This document shows, piece by piece, positions 1 to 9,460 of a stretch of 23,753 bases of DNA. The position numbers and the translations under genes are program-made. This DNA comes from Hypsibius dujardini (lineage: Eukaryota > Tardigrada > Eutardigrada > Parachela > Hypsibiidae): assembly GCA_001579985.1 (NCBI GenBank), contig LRSR01006383.1, positions 1 through 23,753 of the forward strand, read 5' to 3'. The notes below the pieces were generated by a model. The model was given only the letters and a program-made list of their open reading frames with translations. It was not told the DNA's origin and did no database searches. Each line of letters starts with the position of its first letter. The stretch's first letter is position 1.

Positions 1-3000
1 GTGTGATGATGAAAACGGACGTGCAGGATCTCTTGGCGCTTTGGTACTATCGTCACAAACGGAAGGACTCTATACCGGTCTTTCTAATGTCTGGTAAAGT
101 CCCAACCGTGATTCCCTCAGTCCGCATAATTGTTCCGCCTGCTCTGTAAATCCAAATATATTTTATAGGCTGTCTGGAGGTGGAGTATATCCATCAGCTT
201 GCCAAGGCGTGGAACATTTTAATGATCACAACGTAGGTTAATTACACTCTAATCAATTATTGTTGGACGAATTTTAAGCCCCGAAGACTCATTACCAGTA
301 TATAATAAATTCCCCAAAATAATACAATTAAATAATATTTAAAAAATATTTTGATGGACAAGGTGAATCTATTGTACTCTAAACTACGTCACGCTCATGC
401 CTCTTGACATCCAAAAAAAGATTCTGCTGATGCCAATCGCTTTCAAATTGAATTTTGTTTGAAAATAGCAGTGTAAAAAGTCTTTTAATTTAACCATTTC
501 CCAAAATTAAAATGTTTTTTGTCAAAATCAGGGAAATTGTAATGATATAACGGGCAGGTGCTGACTTGCCATCAATATCGTCCAGGTTGAAACTATTTGA
601 TGAGTTGTTCATCTGGAAGATCCTGCTAACAAGGCGGAGAGTAAACGTTTCAGTGGCATACTTTACCGTACGTAGGTGTAGCTACCTAATTTTGGGAACT
701 TTGCCACTTGGACAGCTACAGTCATTCACTGGATGATGCAACAGTGAAAAGAAGGTTCATTGAACGAAAAGAACGACGCTTGAGGTCTACACTCCACAAA
801 GGATGACTGTGAATGAATGCTAGAGCCTGTTGTTTAGAAATTAGTGACTAAAAAAAGATTAGATAATAATGGGTTAATTTTTTGAGTGCACATTGGATAG
901 CCTCGTAGTGTTTCATGACGTTTGCCAAAAAGTCCAGATAGAGGCACGGTGATTACTGATGGTAAGTCCCGCATGATTGAATCTGGATAATGCTTCGTTT
1001 TAACAAAGGTAATGGAACGTCGACTTGTCTCCGGTATTATTGACGTTTTTTCCCATCAGGGAAAGATAACAAAGACCTTGTACGCTGAGCCATGCGGGTG
1101 TGTCATTTCAATTTAATCAAAGAGATCAAAGAAAGCGTTCTTCAAAGAAGTCATAAGCGTTCTTCCCACTAAGCTGTCAATGACCCGCCTTGATGGTAGA
1201 CACTGACAGCTTTCCGCTTGTGTGACTGCAACTGCCATTGTACCCAGAATTCCAACATTTTACCTAGCATCTATGGGACCTTTTTCAGTAACAAGGATAA
1301 GACTTGATGGCACCTAGGTGGAATGGTGAAAAGAGGGGCCAAACTGCCGGCTGTTGCGGGGTCACCCGTTTAAATAATGACATGATAATGTAATACATAT
1401 TGAATTATATAATGTATTACATAGTAGAATTAACTGATGAAAATTGGTTATTTCAAAAAGTACCATTCATCCGTTGAAATTTGCAGTGGGAATGCTGACG
1501 TGACAAGTCAAGACAAAGTCAACGCGCCCACATGGATAACGACCACTCTTTACCCCTCCAACTACGGACAGCTTTATCGGGGCTTCCTGGAGCGAAATAA
1601 CTGGACAACGGTCGCCTCCGTTTTGGATCTGGATACCAACGGGCCAGCCGGTTACATAAGTACGTCCCTTCTGGTGAACAAACGACTACGAGAGTATGGC
1701 TTCACTTTGGCATCGTGGACCCGCACGTCACAAGAGCCGGATGCCATTGTAGCGGAACTTGATGCTATCCTCTTGACCATCCGCGAAATATCTCGAGGTT
1801 AGGGGGAGAATAAAGCAGACATTTTTCATAAATGATCACGTTTCGATGGCCGTATATAGAGCTGAGAATCCTTAACGTTGCAAATATAATATTAGTTCGC
1901 ACATACCGTACAATGTGGCCATTTGGGGAAACTTTCAGTTGTTTTGCACTTTGGAGCAGCACCTCAATTACGACGATTTCTCGTAAGTCTGCAGTATTGA
2001 CCCTTAAGTCTCGGAGATATTCATTTTCTGGTGTACCAAAAAAATGTTGTATTGATTTCAGATACGGGCATCTCAGAACCGAATGACAGACAAAAACTAC
2101 GTGGGTTTCTCGTACTCAATAAATATTGATCAGCAAAACATTTTTTACTTATCGTAAGTGAAAACATTTCCCACGGAGAGTCTCATCAATATGTTTTTAT
2201 TGTGTAGGTTTATATAGCGCTCTGGCCGTTTCCACACACCAATTTCGGGAGATTTCGGTGGCAAGAATTCGATGAGAATGATGTCGTACGTAACACAATC
2301 TCTCTGTAGTCTTGCTAGAATATTGTTTTATTGATAAGTTATGGCGTCTATCTCATAATAGACAGTTCGAGCAGCTTACCAGTCGGTTATCCTGCTGCAA
2401 ATTATTTATGTGGACCAAGGCTTGCAAACTAGACGGGCCACAACGATGGATGAGACTTGGACTGCAATAGCCAGGAACAGTTCGTTGTTGAAATTAACGG
2501 AACTTGTACGTATGTGCCCAACAATTAGAAGATGTGATGGAAGGAAAATTCAAGTGTAGCGTTTTCTTTTAGCCTTTTGCCTACTTGGAGCAAACTCATG
2601 GAGCTTTCCAGATGCTGGGCCAGGTGAGGCCTTAATTAATGCTAGGAGGGCTCCTAATTAAATAATGTCACTTGTTGATTTTTTCTGAAGAGTCTATCAG
2701 GTTTTGAAAGTAACTAGATGCCGTTTTTAGTAGGTCACCTGAGTTGAGTTACGACAAAATAATTACAAGTCAGCAGTCACTCTTCTACATTCTTATATTA
2801 GGAGAATATCTTAATTTCCCCTCATCTTGTTTAAAAAATCAAGTGACGTTATTTATTTAGATATAGTGGGTGACTTTCAAAAAGCTATGCAGCCAAGGTA
2901 TCATACCAGCAATCGGTACACAAACGGTTTTATGAGTTTCAAAATGTATTTTGACCATTCGAAAGACCTTACAATATTATTTCATTCGGATGTCAAAACC

Positions 3001-4223
3001 ATGGCTGAAAATCCTATGGTTGGATTGCCTGATGTACTAGTCGAGTCTGAATCAAAACTGAAATCTCCTAACCAAATAATTTTATGGGAGAGAAAGCCAG
3101 CTATGAGATGAGAAAAGAAAGTTTTATTTTTTGGTAATTTATGTCATAGTATGCCAGTTACTCATTGATATCCGCAAAATATTCCTGCTGAACCCGGCAT
3201 CCTGTGGAATCACTGGTATAATATTATAACTAGATTGTAAACCAATACATTTCACAGGTCCTGTCAAATTTGACGAAGGGTGGCCCAAATGAAAGCAGTC
3301 GTTCCATCCTCAACAGCGGACGCAATTTTGCCGCTCAGTTTTTCTCCAGAACCTTCCTGACTGACAACGGTCCCATCACGTTGAACGCCGCCGGGGTACG
3401 AGCAACAACATCTGCTTTCAAGCAGTTCAACAATAAGACCGGCGAACTCGAAGTGAGTCCAAATTTTTAAAAAGAATCTTTCAAACGAATTCTACCCATG
3501 AACCGGACGACGACGTCCTATTTGTGTAGATTTCTGTGATTGCTCGTGAGCAAGGCGATTACTCGTACGAGTGGCATACCTTGAGGTCCCCGTCTTGGTA
3601 CGGAGGAAATTATTTTCCGCCCAACGAGCCCTTTTGTGGATTTACGGGGCACGCAAAAATTTGTCGCAGTGACGGTAAAAAAGGCCACATCAAGCGTTGT
3701 GTGATCCCCCATATTTACGCTAGGCACAGAAAAGGATATCCTCTTTTGCATTTCAGAGAATAACTCTACAGGCACGGTTTTTACTGTTTGCGCAGTATTT
3801 GGCGGGCTATTTTGCGCACTGCTTGGTGGATTTGTGATTGCCCGGTGCGGATGTTTTTTCAGCCTTATTATTTTAATATGATTTAATATTTAACTATATA
3901 ACTTGTTTATGCATGTGAATTATACAACAAATATTTAATAAACATGACTTAATACTAAATTATACAAGACTTACGTATACCGGTATACGTGAATTATACA
4001 TGAATAATTTAAACTATATATATACTAAAGCATGTATACATACTTTAATATTTAGTTATTTAAACTAAACATGACTTAATATTTAATTATTTAAAATATA
4101 AACACGACTAAGTACTCGGTCTGTTGCAGTGCTCATCTCGCGAGGAAAGAAATGAACTGGTGGCTCATCACAGATGCTTTCGCCTTACGGACCGAAAAGA
4201 AACTTCGAAATTCCTTTCTGTAA
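1..4223 (+). CDS. Receptor-guanylate-cyclase-like ectodomain protein A (5' partial), short tail
   Basis: Single-pass membrane receptor with an ANF_receptor (type 1 periplasmic-binding fold) ectodomain. Exons: <1-93, 169-232, 1487-1797, 1939-1982, 2062-2100, 2208-2285, 2362-2505, 2573-2623, 3258-3452, 3530-3674, 3757-3844, 4130-4223. They join in frame to 447 visible residues. The window starts inside exon 1, so the signal peptide is missing. Family signs are a segment VVLHFGAAPQLRRFL, then NYVYIA, then the juxtamembrane motif WYGG..FPPNEPFCGF....C, which matches the WxGG..PPD.P.CGF motif before the membrane in receptor guanylate cyclases. The membrane exon encodes VFTVCAVFGGLFCALLGG. The tail is about 31 residues, contains NWWLITDAFALR, and then stops. 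No kinase-homology or cyclase domain fits in the 953 bp before the next gene. It could be an NPR-C-like non-enzymatic receptor or a truncated cyclase. Ligand unknown. Exon joins rest on matching phases and the paralogue downstream. Confidence 0.8.
233..1486 (+). other. Intron 2 of receptor gene A (1.25 kb)
   Basis: Gene-free stretch between a GTAGGT donor and a TTTGCAG acceptor. In gene B the matching intron is only 184 bp, so this one has gained about 1 kb. At 421-457 and 552-562 it contains sequence related to the foldback element near 11,030-11,250. The rest shows no open frame that I would call real. Confidence 0.6.
421..562 (-). repeat. Diverged relative of the foldback element at 11027-11248
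   Basis: Bases 421-457 match the reverse complement of about 11,038-11,075 at roughly 30 of 37 positions by eye. The 11-base GGGCAGGTGCT at 552-562 matches the reverse complement of the outer end of the same arm. About 90 bases lie between the two matches here and almost none in the other copy, so one copy has an insertion or the other a deletion. Confidence 0.5.
2624..3257 (+). other. Intron 8 of receptor gene A
   Basis: A 634-bp intron, against 77 bp in gene B. It contains a short inverted repeat around AGGAGGGCTCCT flanked by AATTAA (about 2634-2662) and a 94-codon open frame at 2827-3111. That frame starts with VIYLDIVGDFQKAM, faintly like the YLDFQKAFD motif of LINE reverse transcriptases, but the rest does not follow that family. 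I do not call it a gene. Confidence 0.5.
3845..4129 (+). other. AT-rich intron 11 of receptor gene A with palindrome
   Basis: Very AT-rich intron with short internal duplications (AACATGACTTAATA and GTGAATTATAC each occur twice). It carries a perfect 18-bp palindrome at 3973-3990, ACGTATACCGGTATACGT. No coding content. Confidence 0.6.
3973..3990. repeat. Perfect 18-bp palindrome
   Basis: ACGTATACCGGTATACGT equals its own reverse complement. It sits inside an AT-rich intron. It could form a small cruciform or bind a dimeric factor; it may also be chance. Confidence 0.9.
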
Positions 4224-4399
4224 TGGAACCACAGAGTCTTCCGGATTCCGTTACGAAATCAACTAGTGGATCTGGGAAATACGATCAGTTTTAGTGATAC
4301 CATAAGCACAGTCCTGAGTCCGCGACAATAGAAAAACATTACTGTACTGCCACAATTTTAAAGGTGGGTTTAGCCCCGCCCACCCTGGTAGACTGTACG

Positions 4400-4407
4400 T
4401 GACGTCA
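4400..4407. promoter_or_regulatory. CRE-like palindrome TGACGTCA
   Basis: Exact full CRE consensus, embedded in the 10-bp palindrome GTGACGTCAC. It is 770 bp upstream of gene B's start codon. CREB/ATF proteins bind this site in animals; whether it works here is inference. Confidence 0.35.
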
Positions 4408-4737
4408 CGGATTCACTTCCGTTCATCAACGGCCGAACTGCAGCCCGCCAAAAGCGCAGTGAAACTAGGGAACACAAGTTGGACCGGGGGTCGGTAATTT
4501 ACTTCTAGGGCAAAAAAACCACCCTTGAAATCGTGGCAGTACAGTATATTTCGATTTCGGTTCCTTTCTGCTGCCGCAAGGCACGCCAGTCTGGTCAAGA
4601 CAAAAGACTGCCTTGAAATCGATATGCATATCCGTTAAGGTCTGAGGACAACATTTTCGGAATCATCAAGCGGAAAAGAAATAAAATTAATTGGTCGATA
4701 CATTATATAACAACAAAGAAGCTAAGACCGGGAAGCA

Positions 4738-4785
4738 ATTGAGTCACAGCGAGCTGGCACGCGAAGACGCTGTGACTTGCTCAAT
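4738..4785. repeat. Imperfect hairpin
   Basis: GTCACAGCG (4743-4751) pairs perfectly with CGCTGTGAC (4768-4776) around a 16-base loop. The outer ATTGA (4738-4742) pairs with TCAAT (4781-4785) across a 4-base bulge. It could be a structured RNA, a mobile-element fragment, or chance. Confidence 0.6.
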
Positions 4786-5176
4786 CAGTATGAAAAAAAT
4801 AGCTAAAGGTTGGGATCGGCAGTGATCGAACTAACTGTTAAATTTAACGCCGCCAAGTAAGGTCTTATTGATCAAAAATAGTGCGGCCTCACCCACATCG
4901 TGCCGGAATCACGACCATAACGCATGAACGTGTGACCTAGCTAAGCAGTGCGCGATTTCTGAGAGAGTTCAACTACTTAAGTCACAACTCACTTGAAACT
5001 TTCATTCGTCTTTTTTTGTTTCAAAACATTTTTTTACTTAGCGTTTTCATATTTTTTCATACTTAGCGTACTTGTAGATCAAATCTACTGAAATTGTGTT
5101 AACTTTTTTCTGCGTTCCACGTATTTTATGCATTCCCAGTTCTGATGTCATTTATTATTAATATTGAAATTCAAGG

Positions 5177-8100
5177 ATGTTCCTTTGGGTTATGATCGTT
5201 CTCCTTTTAGGGATCTTTGGATTCAGCTCTGGGGACATTGACAGCTACGACATTGAAATAGTAACCCCAACGTATATTGGGGTGGATTCTTTGTTTGCTT
5301 TGAACTATCAGGAGCCGGCATATGTCACTGGAATCAGTGCGTTGAAGAAACAGAATCCCAGACTCAGTGTGACCTATCAAATTTTGACCAGCACGAATGC
5401 AACGACGGATTGTGTGATTATGAAAAACAACGTGCAAGATGTTCTGGCGCGTTGGTACTATCGCGAAAAGCGGAAGGACTCCGTACCTGTCATACTTATG
5501 TCAGGTAATTGTCAACACCAACTCGGAACTGGCAACGATCTGACAGTTTTTAGATTTACCTTTATTTATACTGAATAATCTACGTTTTTAGCTTGCTTGG
5601 AAGTGGAGTTTGCGAATCAGCTTGCCAAGGCGTGGAACATCTTAATGATCCCGACGTAGGTTAATTGCAATGACCATTTAGGATTCATAAACTGATGCAA
5701 AATCTAATGTATTTAATAAGCAAAACGAAAAAATATTATTAAATATCCAATTTTGTTAAAAAATATTTGCGTTGTCTGATTAGTTGTTTTTCTGGAGGAA
5801 GATTGGAAATACATGTATGAATGTTCCAACGTATTCTAGTGTGAATACGGATGCGACAATTCGAGACAAAGTCAAAGCGCCCACATGGATAACCAGTACG
5901 CTATATCCATCCAACTACGGGGATCTCTATCGGGGGTTTTTAGCGAGAAACAACTGGACCACCGTGGCCTCGGTTCTGAACCTGGAAACCAATGGTCCGC
6001 CAGTTTACACTAACATTGCATATATCGTAAACCGACGGCTACGAGAATACGGCTTTAATTTAACGTCATGGACCCGTGAGACGCAAGAACCTGCTTCTGC
6101 GGTTATCGCAGAAATCGATGCAATACTTTTAACAATCCGCGATATCTGTCGAGGTTAGATTTCAATTTTCGTGTTAGGTCCTTTGATATGTATGTATGTG
6201 TGGATCGTTTTATGCATATGTACCTAGTGATTCTGCATTACGGACCGGCGTATTTATTGCGACAGTTTCTCGTACGTAGCGTCCACCTTAAGTTAAGACA
6301 CAGTAGTACACCATTTCTAGATTAATATGATCAGGACTTTTTTATTGATTTCAGATACGAGCATCCAGGAACAACATGATCAACGAAAACTACGTCAGTA
6401 CATCGACTAGTCAAATATTTATCGATGCGTGCTTGACTTCCGTTAATTGAAAGTTTCTCCCTTTTGTTTGACACAAATGCCTCGTCGATATGACTTGCAG
6501 GTCTATATCGCGGCCAGACCCTTTGCTCACACGCTCTTCGGGAGGTTCAGATGGCAGGAGTTCGATCAAGACGACGAGGTGGTGCAACATTCGTACCTAG
6601 AATATTCAACTACTCATGATGCTTATTCTTAAACTAAAAATATTAAATTATATATATATTAACAAACACATATACTTAATTAGTATATATGTATGATGGG
6701 TTTTAAATAATGGGTTTTATAATTATTATGTATATATACTTATAATTAAATGTACATTGAATGAAATATAAATAAATATTGTATTTTGATTTATAGACAG
6801 TACGCGAAGCTTACAAGTCTGTGATTCTGCTGCAAATTATTTATGTGGAAGAACAGCGTGAAACGATGGATGGAGTTTGGAGCGAAATTGGGAGGAACAG
6901 TTCGCTGCGAAAATTGCGGGAACTTGTGCGTGAGATTCATTCCAGAAGGTACAATAAAAATCTATTGACACAGCCTTCTCTTGCAGCCTTTTGTGTATCT
7001 GACACAAACTCATGGCGCATTCCAGATGCTGGGACAGGTGTGGTTACAAAAATAAAGATCCATTGCAAACAGAATTAAATTGCGTGATAAAACCTAAACA
7101 GAGCAGTCTCGCAGGTGCTGGCGAATTTGACGAAATCCGATGCGTTGAACAAGAGTCGGTCCATCCTTAACAACGGCCGCGACTTTGCCGCTCAATTTTT
7201 CTCGAGGACTTTCGCGACGGATAACGGCGACATCACCTTGAACGGAGCGGGAGTGCGAGCGACCACGTCTGCTGTCAAGCAATTCAACAACAATACCGGC
7301 GAACTCGAAGTTAGTTACGATGTAGCTCCGGAAAATTTGACAGATGATAGGATTAAAACATGAAACAAAATTGACCTACTAAGAACGAAGATTTTCCCTC
7401 CCAATTTGGGTTTTTTTCCATAATTAACTGTCTTGAAAGAAAACTGCTCGCGACACTTTGTGCTATGGACCCAGGGTTGATTCAAGTTTCAATTTTTTTT
7501 ATTCCAACCAATATTTTTCAAAACGTTAACTTATTTTTTATTTACTAGAAGGCTTCCACAAAATATAAACAATAGATTGACAATTTTCCAATCAAGCGGA
7601 ACACCATGAAACGAAAAAGAGAGCAGTGGCGCCACCAATACGGTCCTAATTCTGATTATTGCTACAGCGCTGTTTCTTATTTTCTTTTCCGGACTTGTTT
7701 GCCAGTATGTCCTTTTCACTTGCAACAATGTTTCAATTTATATTTTAATTTACTTCTTACGTTTGGTTGAAGATTTCTAGTAAATTAAAAAAATATGTTT
7801 GCGTTCGGAAAAATATTGATTCGGATAAAAATAATTGAAACTTGTTAATAATTCAACCAATCAAGCCTGGGCCCATAGCACAAAGTGGCGAGGGAAGTCT
7901 TTCTCTTCCTAATTTTTTTCTGAAACCGTTGATATGATTTCAAGCCTAAGACCCAATGTAAAATTATAAAATATGAACAGGTATTTGGGATAAAAGACCC
8001 ACGCAATCGAGAGGAAATCTCCGTTTTTGCCCAAGTTAGCATATCATGTAACGTTTGTTTGGTATGCAGATTTTCTTAATTGCTCGTGAGCAGAGCGATT

Positions 8101-8601
8101 ACTCGTACGAATGGCACGCCCTACAGCCGGCGTCATGGTACGGGGAAAATCACTTTCCACCAAACGAACCGTTTTGTGGGTTCACGGGACAGGCGGACGT
8201 CTGTCTCCCCGACGGTAGGTAAAAAAAAACAATAAAACATCTCGCCCTTTGCCTTTTTTTGCTCATTACTTTGACAAGCAATGCGTAATGCAGTTGTTGC
8301 TTCAGGGAGTCGCTGGGCAAGCACAATCACCATCATCTGCTCAGTATTTTTGATAGTATTTTGCGCGCTCCTCGGCGGATTCTTTTTTGTCCGGTTTGAA
8401 GTTGATTTTTCTATATGTTTATAATGCCAATTATAACGCTCTGGTAGCGTGAAAAACAATGGATGATATTTTGCTGTTGATTGCAGTGCTCATATGGCGA
8501 AAAATTCAACGGATTGGTGGATCATCACAGACCTGTTTCCATTAAGATCTTCAGATGAAAACTCCAGCCTCCTGGTGGTAACCAAGCCAGAGTCATTGTG
8601 A
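5177..8601 (+). CDS. Receptor-guanylate-cyclase-like ectodomain protein B, short tail
   Basis: Complete paralogue of the upstream gene. Exons: 5177-5504, 5592-5655, 5840-6153, 6228-6271, 6355-6393, 6501-6578, 6797-6925, 6987-7037, 7115-7309, 8070-8214, 8306-8393, 8487-8601; 529 residues. The start ATG opens a hydrophobic signal peptide (MFLWVMIVLLLGIFGF). The ectodomain shows SVILLQIIYVEE, LPFVYLTQTHGAFQMLGQ and WYGENHFPPNEPFCGF....C. The membrane exon reads TITIICSVFLIVFCALLGG. The tail is about 38 residues with WWIITDLFPLR and ends in TGA. Total size is close to vertebrate NPR-C (about 540 residues, tail about 37), and much shorter than receptor guanylate cyclases (over 1000). Several N-glycosylation sequons (NAT, NWT, NLT) fit an extracellular domain. 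The exon 3257-3452 type segment (65 residues) is 51/65 identical between the two genes. The tail WW(L/I)ITD.F.LR is conserved too, suggesting it is functional. It may be the remnant of the W-x-x-x-x-D juxtamembrane motif of receptor cyclases. Confidence 0.85.
6579..6796 (+). other. AT-rich intron 6 of receptor gene B
   Basis: Intron rich in TATATA runs. Its donor is GTGGTG, a weak consensus, chosen because it makes the preceding exon 78 bp like the paralogue. The alternative donor three bases later (GTGCAA) would add one residue. Confidence 0.55.
7310..8069 (+). other. Enlarged intron 9 of receptor gene B
   Basis: A 760-bp intron where gene A has 77 bp. About 680 bp have been gained. It contains a membrane-segment-like open frame near 7622-7707. 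The rest is AT-rich with no other coding signal. Confidence 0.6.
7622..7707 (+). other. Candidate alternative or relic transmembrane exon in gene B
   Basis: This open frame reads NTVLILIIATALFLIFFSGL and resembles the normal membrane exon (about 28 residues with a hydrophobic core ending near a small-residue motif). It ends CA|GTATGT, a strong donor in phase 2, the same phase as the true membrane exon, so it could join the tail exon in frame. The upstream acceptor is weak: the sequence before it is purine-rich (GAAAAAGAGAG), and a TGA lies in frame at 7607-7609. It may be a duplicated exon, an alternative exon that bypasses the last ectodomain exon, or a decaying relic. Confidence 0.35.
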
Positions 8602-9460
8602 TTCATTTCTTATGGAACTCAATATCACGATCAGGGATATCACGACCTACTACTTATCAAGAGCGAGTATGTACCATGAGTCCGGAAGGGTAGTTATAGG
8701 CGTCGACATCTTATATTTGCCTGTACCTGTACTCTCCAACTCTGTTGTAGGGTCAATATTCCTGGCCCCGCCTTTTTGCCCAGGACCCCCAGTCATGTCA
8801 GTTGTTTATTAGCTGGTGTTTGCGAATTGTTTTATAGCGGCACCTTTTATTTATTCATTTTTAGGATGTTCTGAGTTTTTTCTGTGTGGTCTGCTTGTGT
8901 AGAGAACGCTTTGTTTGTGGTCGTGCTCTTGTCTGTGCGGTCTGACCGCCAGGGGACAGATAGCGGGCATTTTGCCGTTTGTCGACTTGGCGGCCTTCTA
9001 CTCGTTTTGTGCAGTTGTTTCTAATCGTTTTCTCTTCATAAATCAATGCTCACGGTTCTTCGTTTGCGATCGGTTGAATGCGTGAAGTAGCTTGTGTTGT
9101 ATCTTTCGGTCTCGATTTAGGAATGTCTAAATGTTTAAAAACATTGAAACCTAATTTCACAATCATATTTGTATACGGTCCGTTTAATTCCAAAGTCAAA
9201 TGGGTGTGACCGAAGTACTCAATTAGAGAGGCTATTTTGTTCATAGAACGAATCGTGCTTTCCTGGGGTGAAAATTGGCTGCTGTTGCAGATAATGCAAG
9301 AAAGGTGATCTCCAAACTTGAAGTATGCCATATGAAGAATAGTTGACTTACCAACAACTACCCCGAAATGGAGTAATAGGAAAGGTAGGCATAACTATTT
9401 AACACGAGCAAGTGACTTGAGCTCAAAAACTAGTACGTAAGATTATAGTTTTTTTTCAAA
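8602..9460. other. Intergenic region, receptor B to dioxygenase
   Basis: Receptor 3' flank and dioxygenase 5' flank. No AATAAA is seen soon after 8601. The only notable frame is on the minus strand at 9050-9331, listed separately. Confidence 0.5.
9050..9331 (-). CDS. Unassigned small open reading frame, divergent from the dioxygenase
   Basis: A 93-codon ATG-to-stop frame whose start lies 130 bp from the dioxygenase start, facing away. I do not recognise it. The middle reads LTLELNGPYTNMIVKLGF, faintly like the LxLEV..N..A...Y.KLGF end of GNAT-fold proteins (acetyltransferases, antizyme), but spacing and flanks do not support an assignment. It has two cysteines in CIIC. There is no signal peptide. 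Composition does not look repetitive, unlike most open frames in this window. It could be a single-exon gene, an exon of something larger, or chance. Confidence 0.22.
   Translation of the reverse strand: MAYFKFGDHLSCIICNSSQFSPQESTIRSMNKIASLIEYFGHTHLTLELNGPYTNMIVKLGFNVFKHLDIPKSRPKDTTQATSRIQPIANEEP

Larger units (their letters stand above)
4224..5176 (+). other. Intergenic region between the two receptor paralogues
   Basis: No credible gene. It holds a possible poly(A) signal for gene A (AATAAA, 4680-4685), a GGTGGG/CCCACC hairpin (4363-4384), a CRE-type palindrome TGACGTCA (4400-4407) and a longer hairpin (4738-4785). It should contain gene B's promoter; I could not identify a convincing TATA box or initiator. 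Confidence 0.6.

Noticed and set aside
2827-3111. 94-codon frame in receptor A intron starting like a LINE reverse transcriptase (VIYLDIVGDFQKAM)
   Set aside because: Only about a dozen residues resemble the motif; nothing downstream follows the family, and the segment lies inside a well-bounded intron.
4800-4870. Possible tRNA-like T-arm (minus strand CAGT...TTCGATC...ACTG)
   Set aside because: No matching acceptor stem, D-arm or anticodon arm could be folded upstream.
5207-5437. Minus-strand frames opposite receptor exons (also 3518-3775, 7094-7282, 8133-8459)
   Set aside because: The plus strand carries conserved paralogous coding sequence with splice sites; these are antisense shadows.
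5504-5578. Unspliced continuation of receptor B exon 1 to a stop at 5578
   Set aside because: GTAATT donor at 5505 and a phase-matched acceptor at 5591 join to a segment conserved in gene A.
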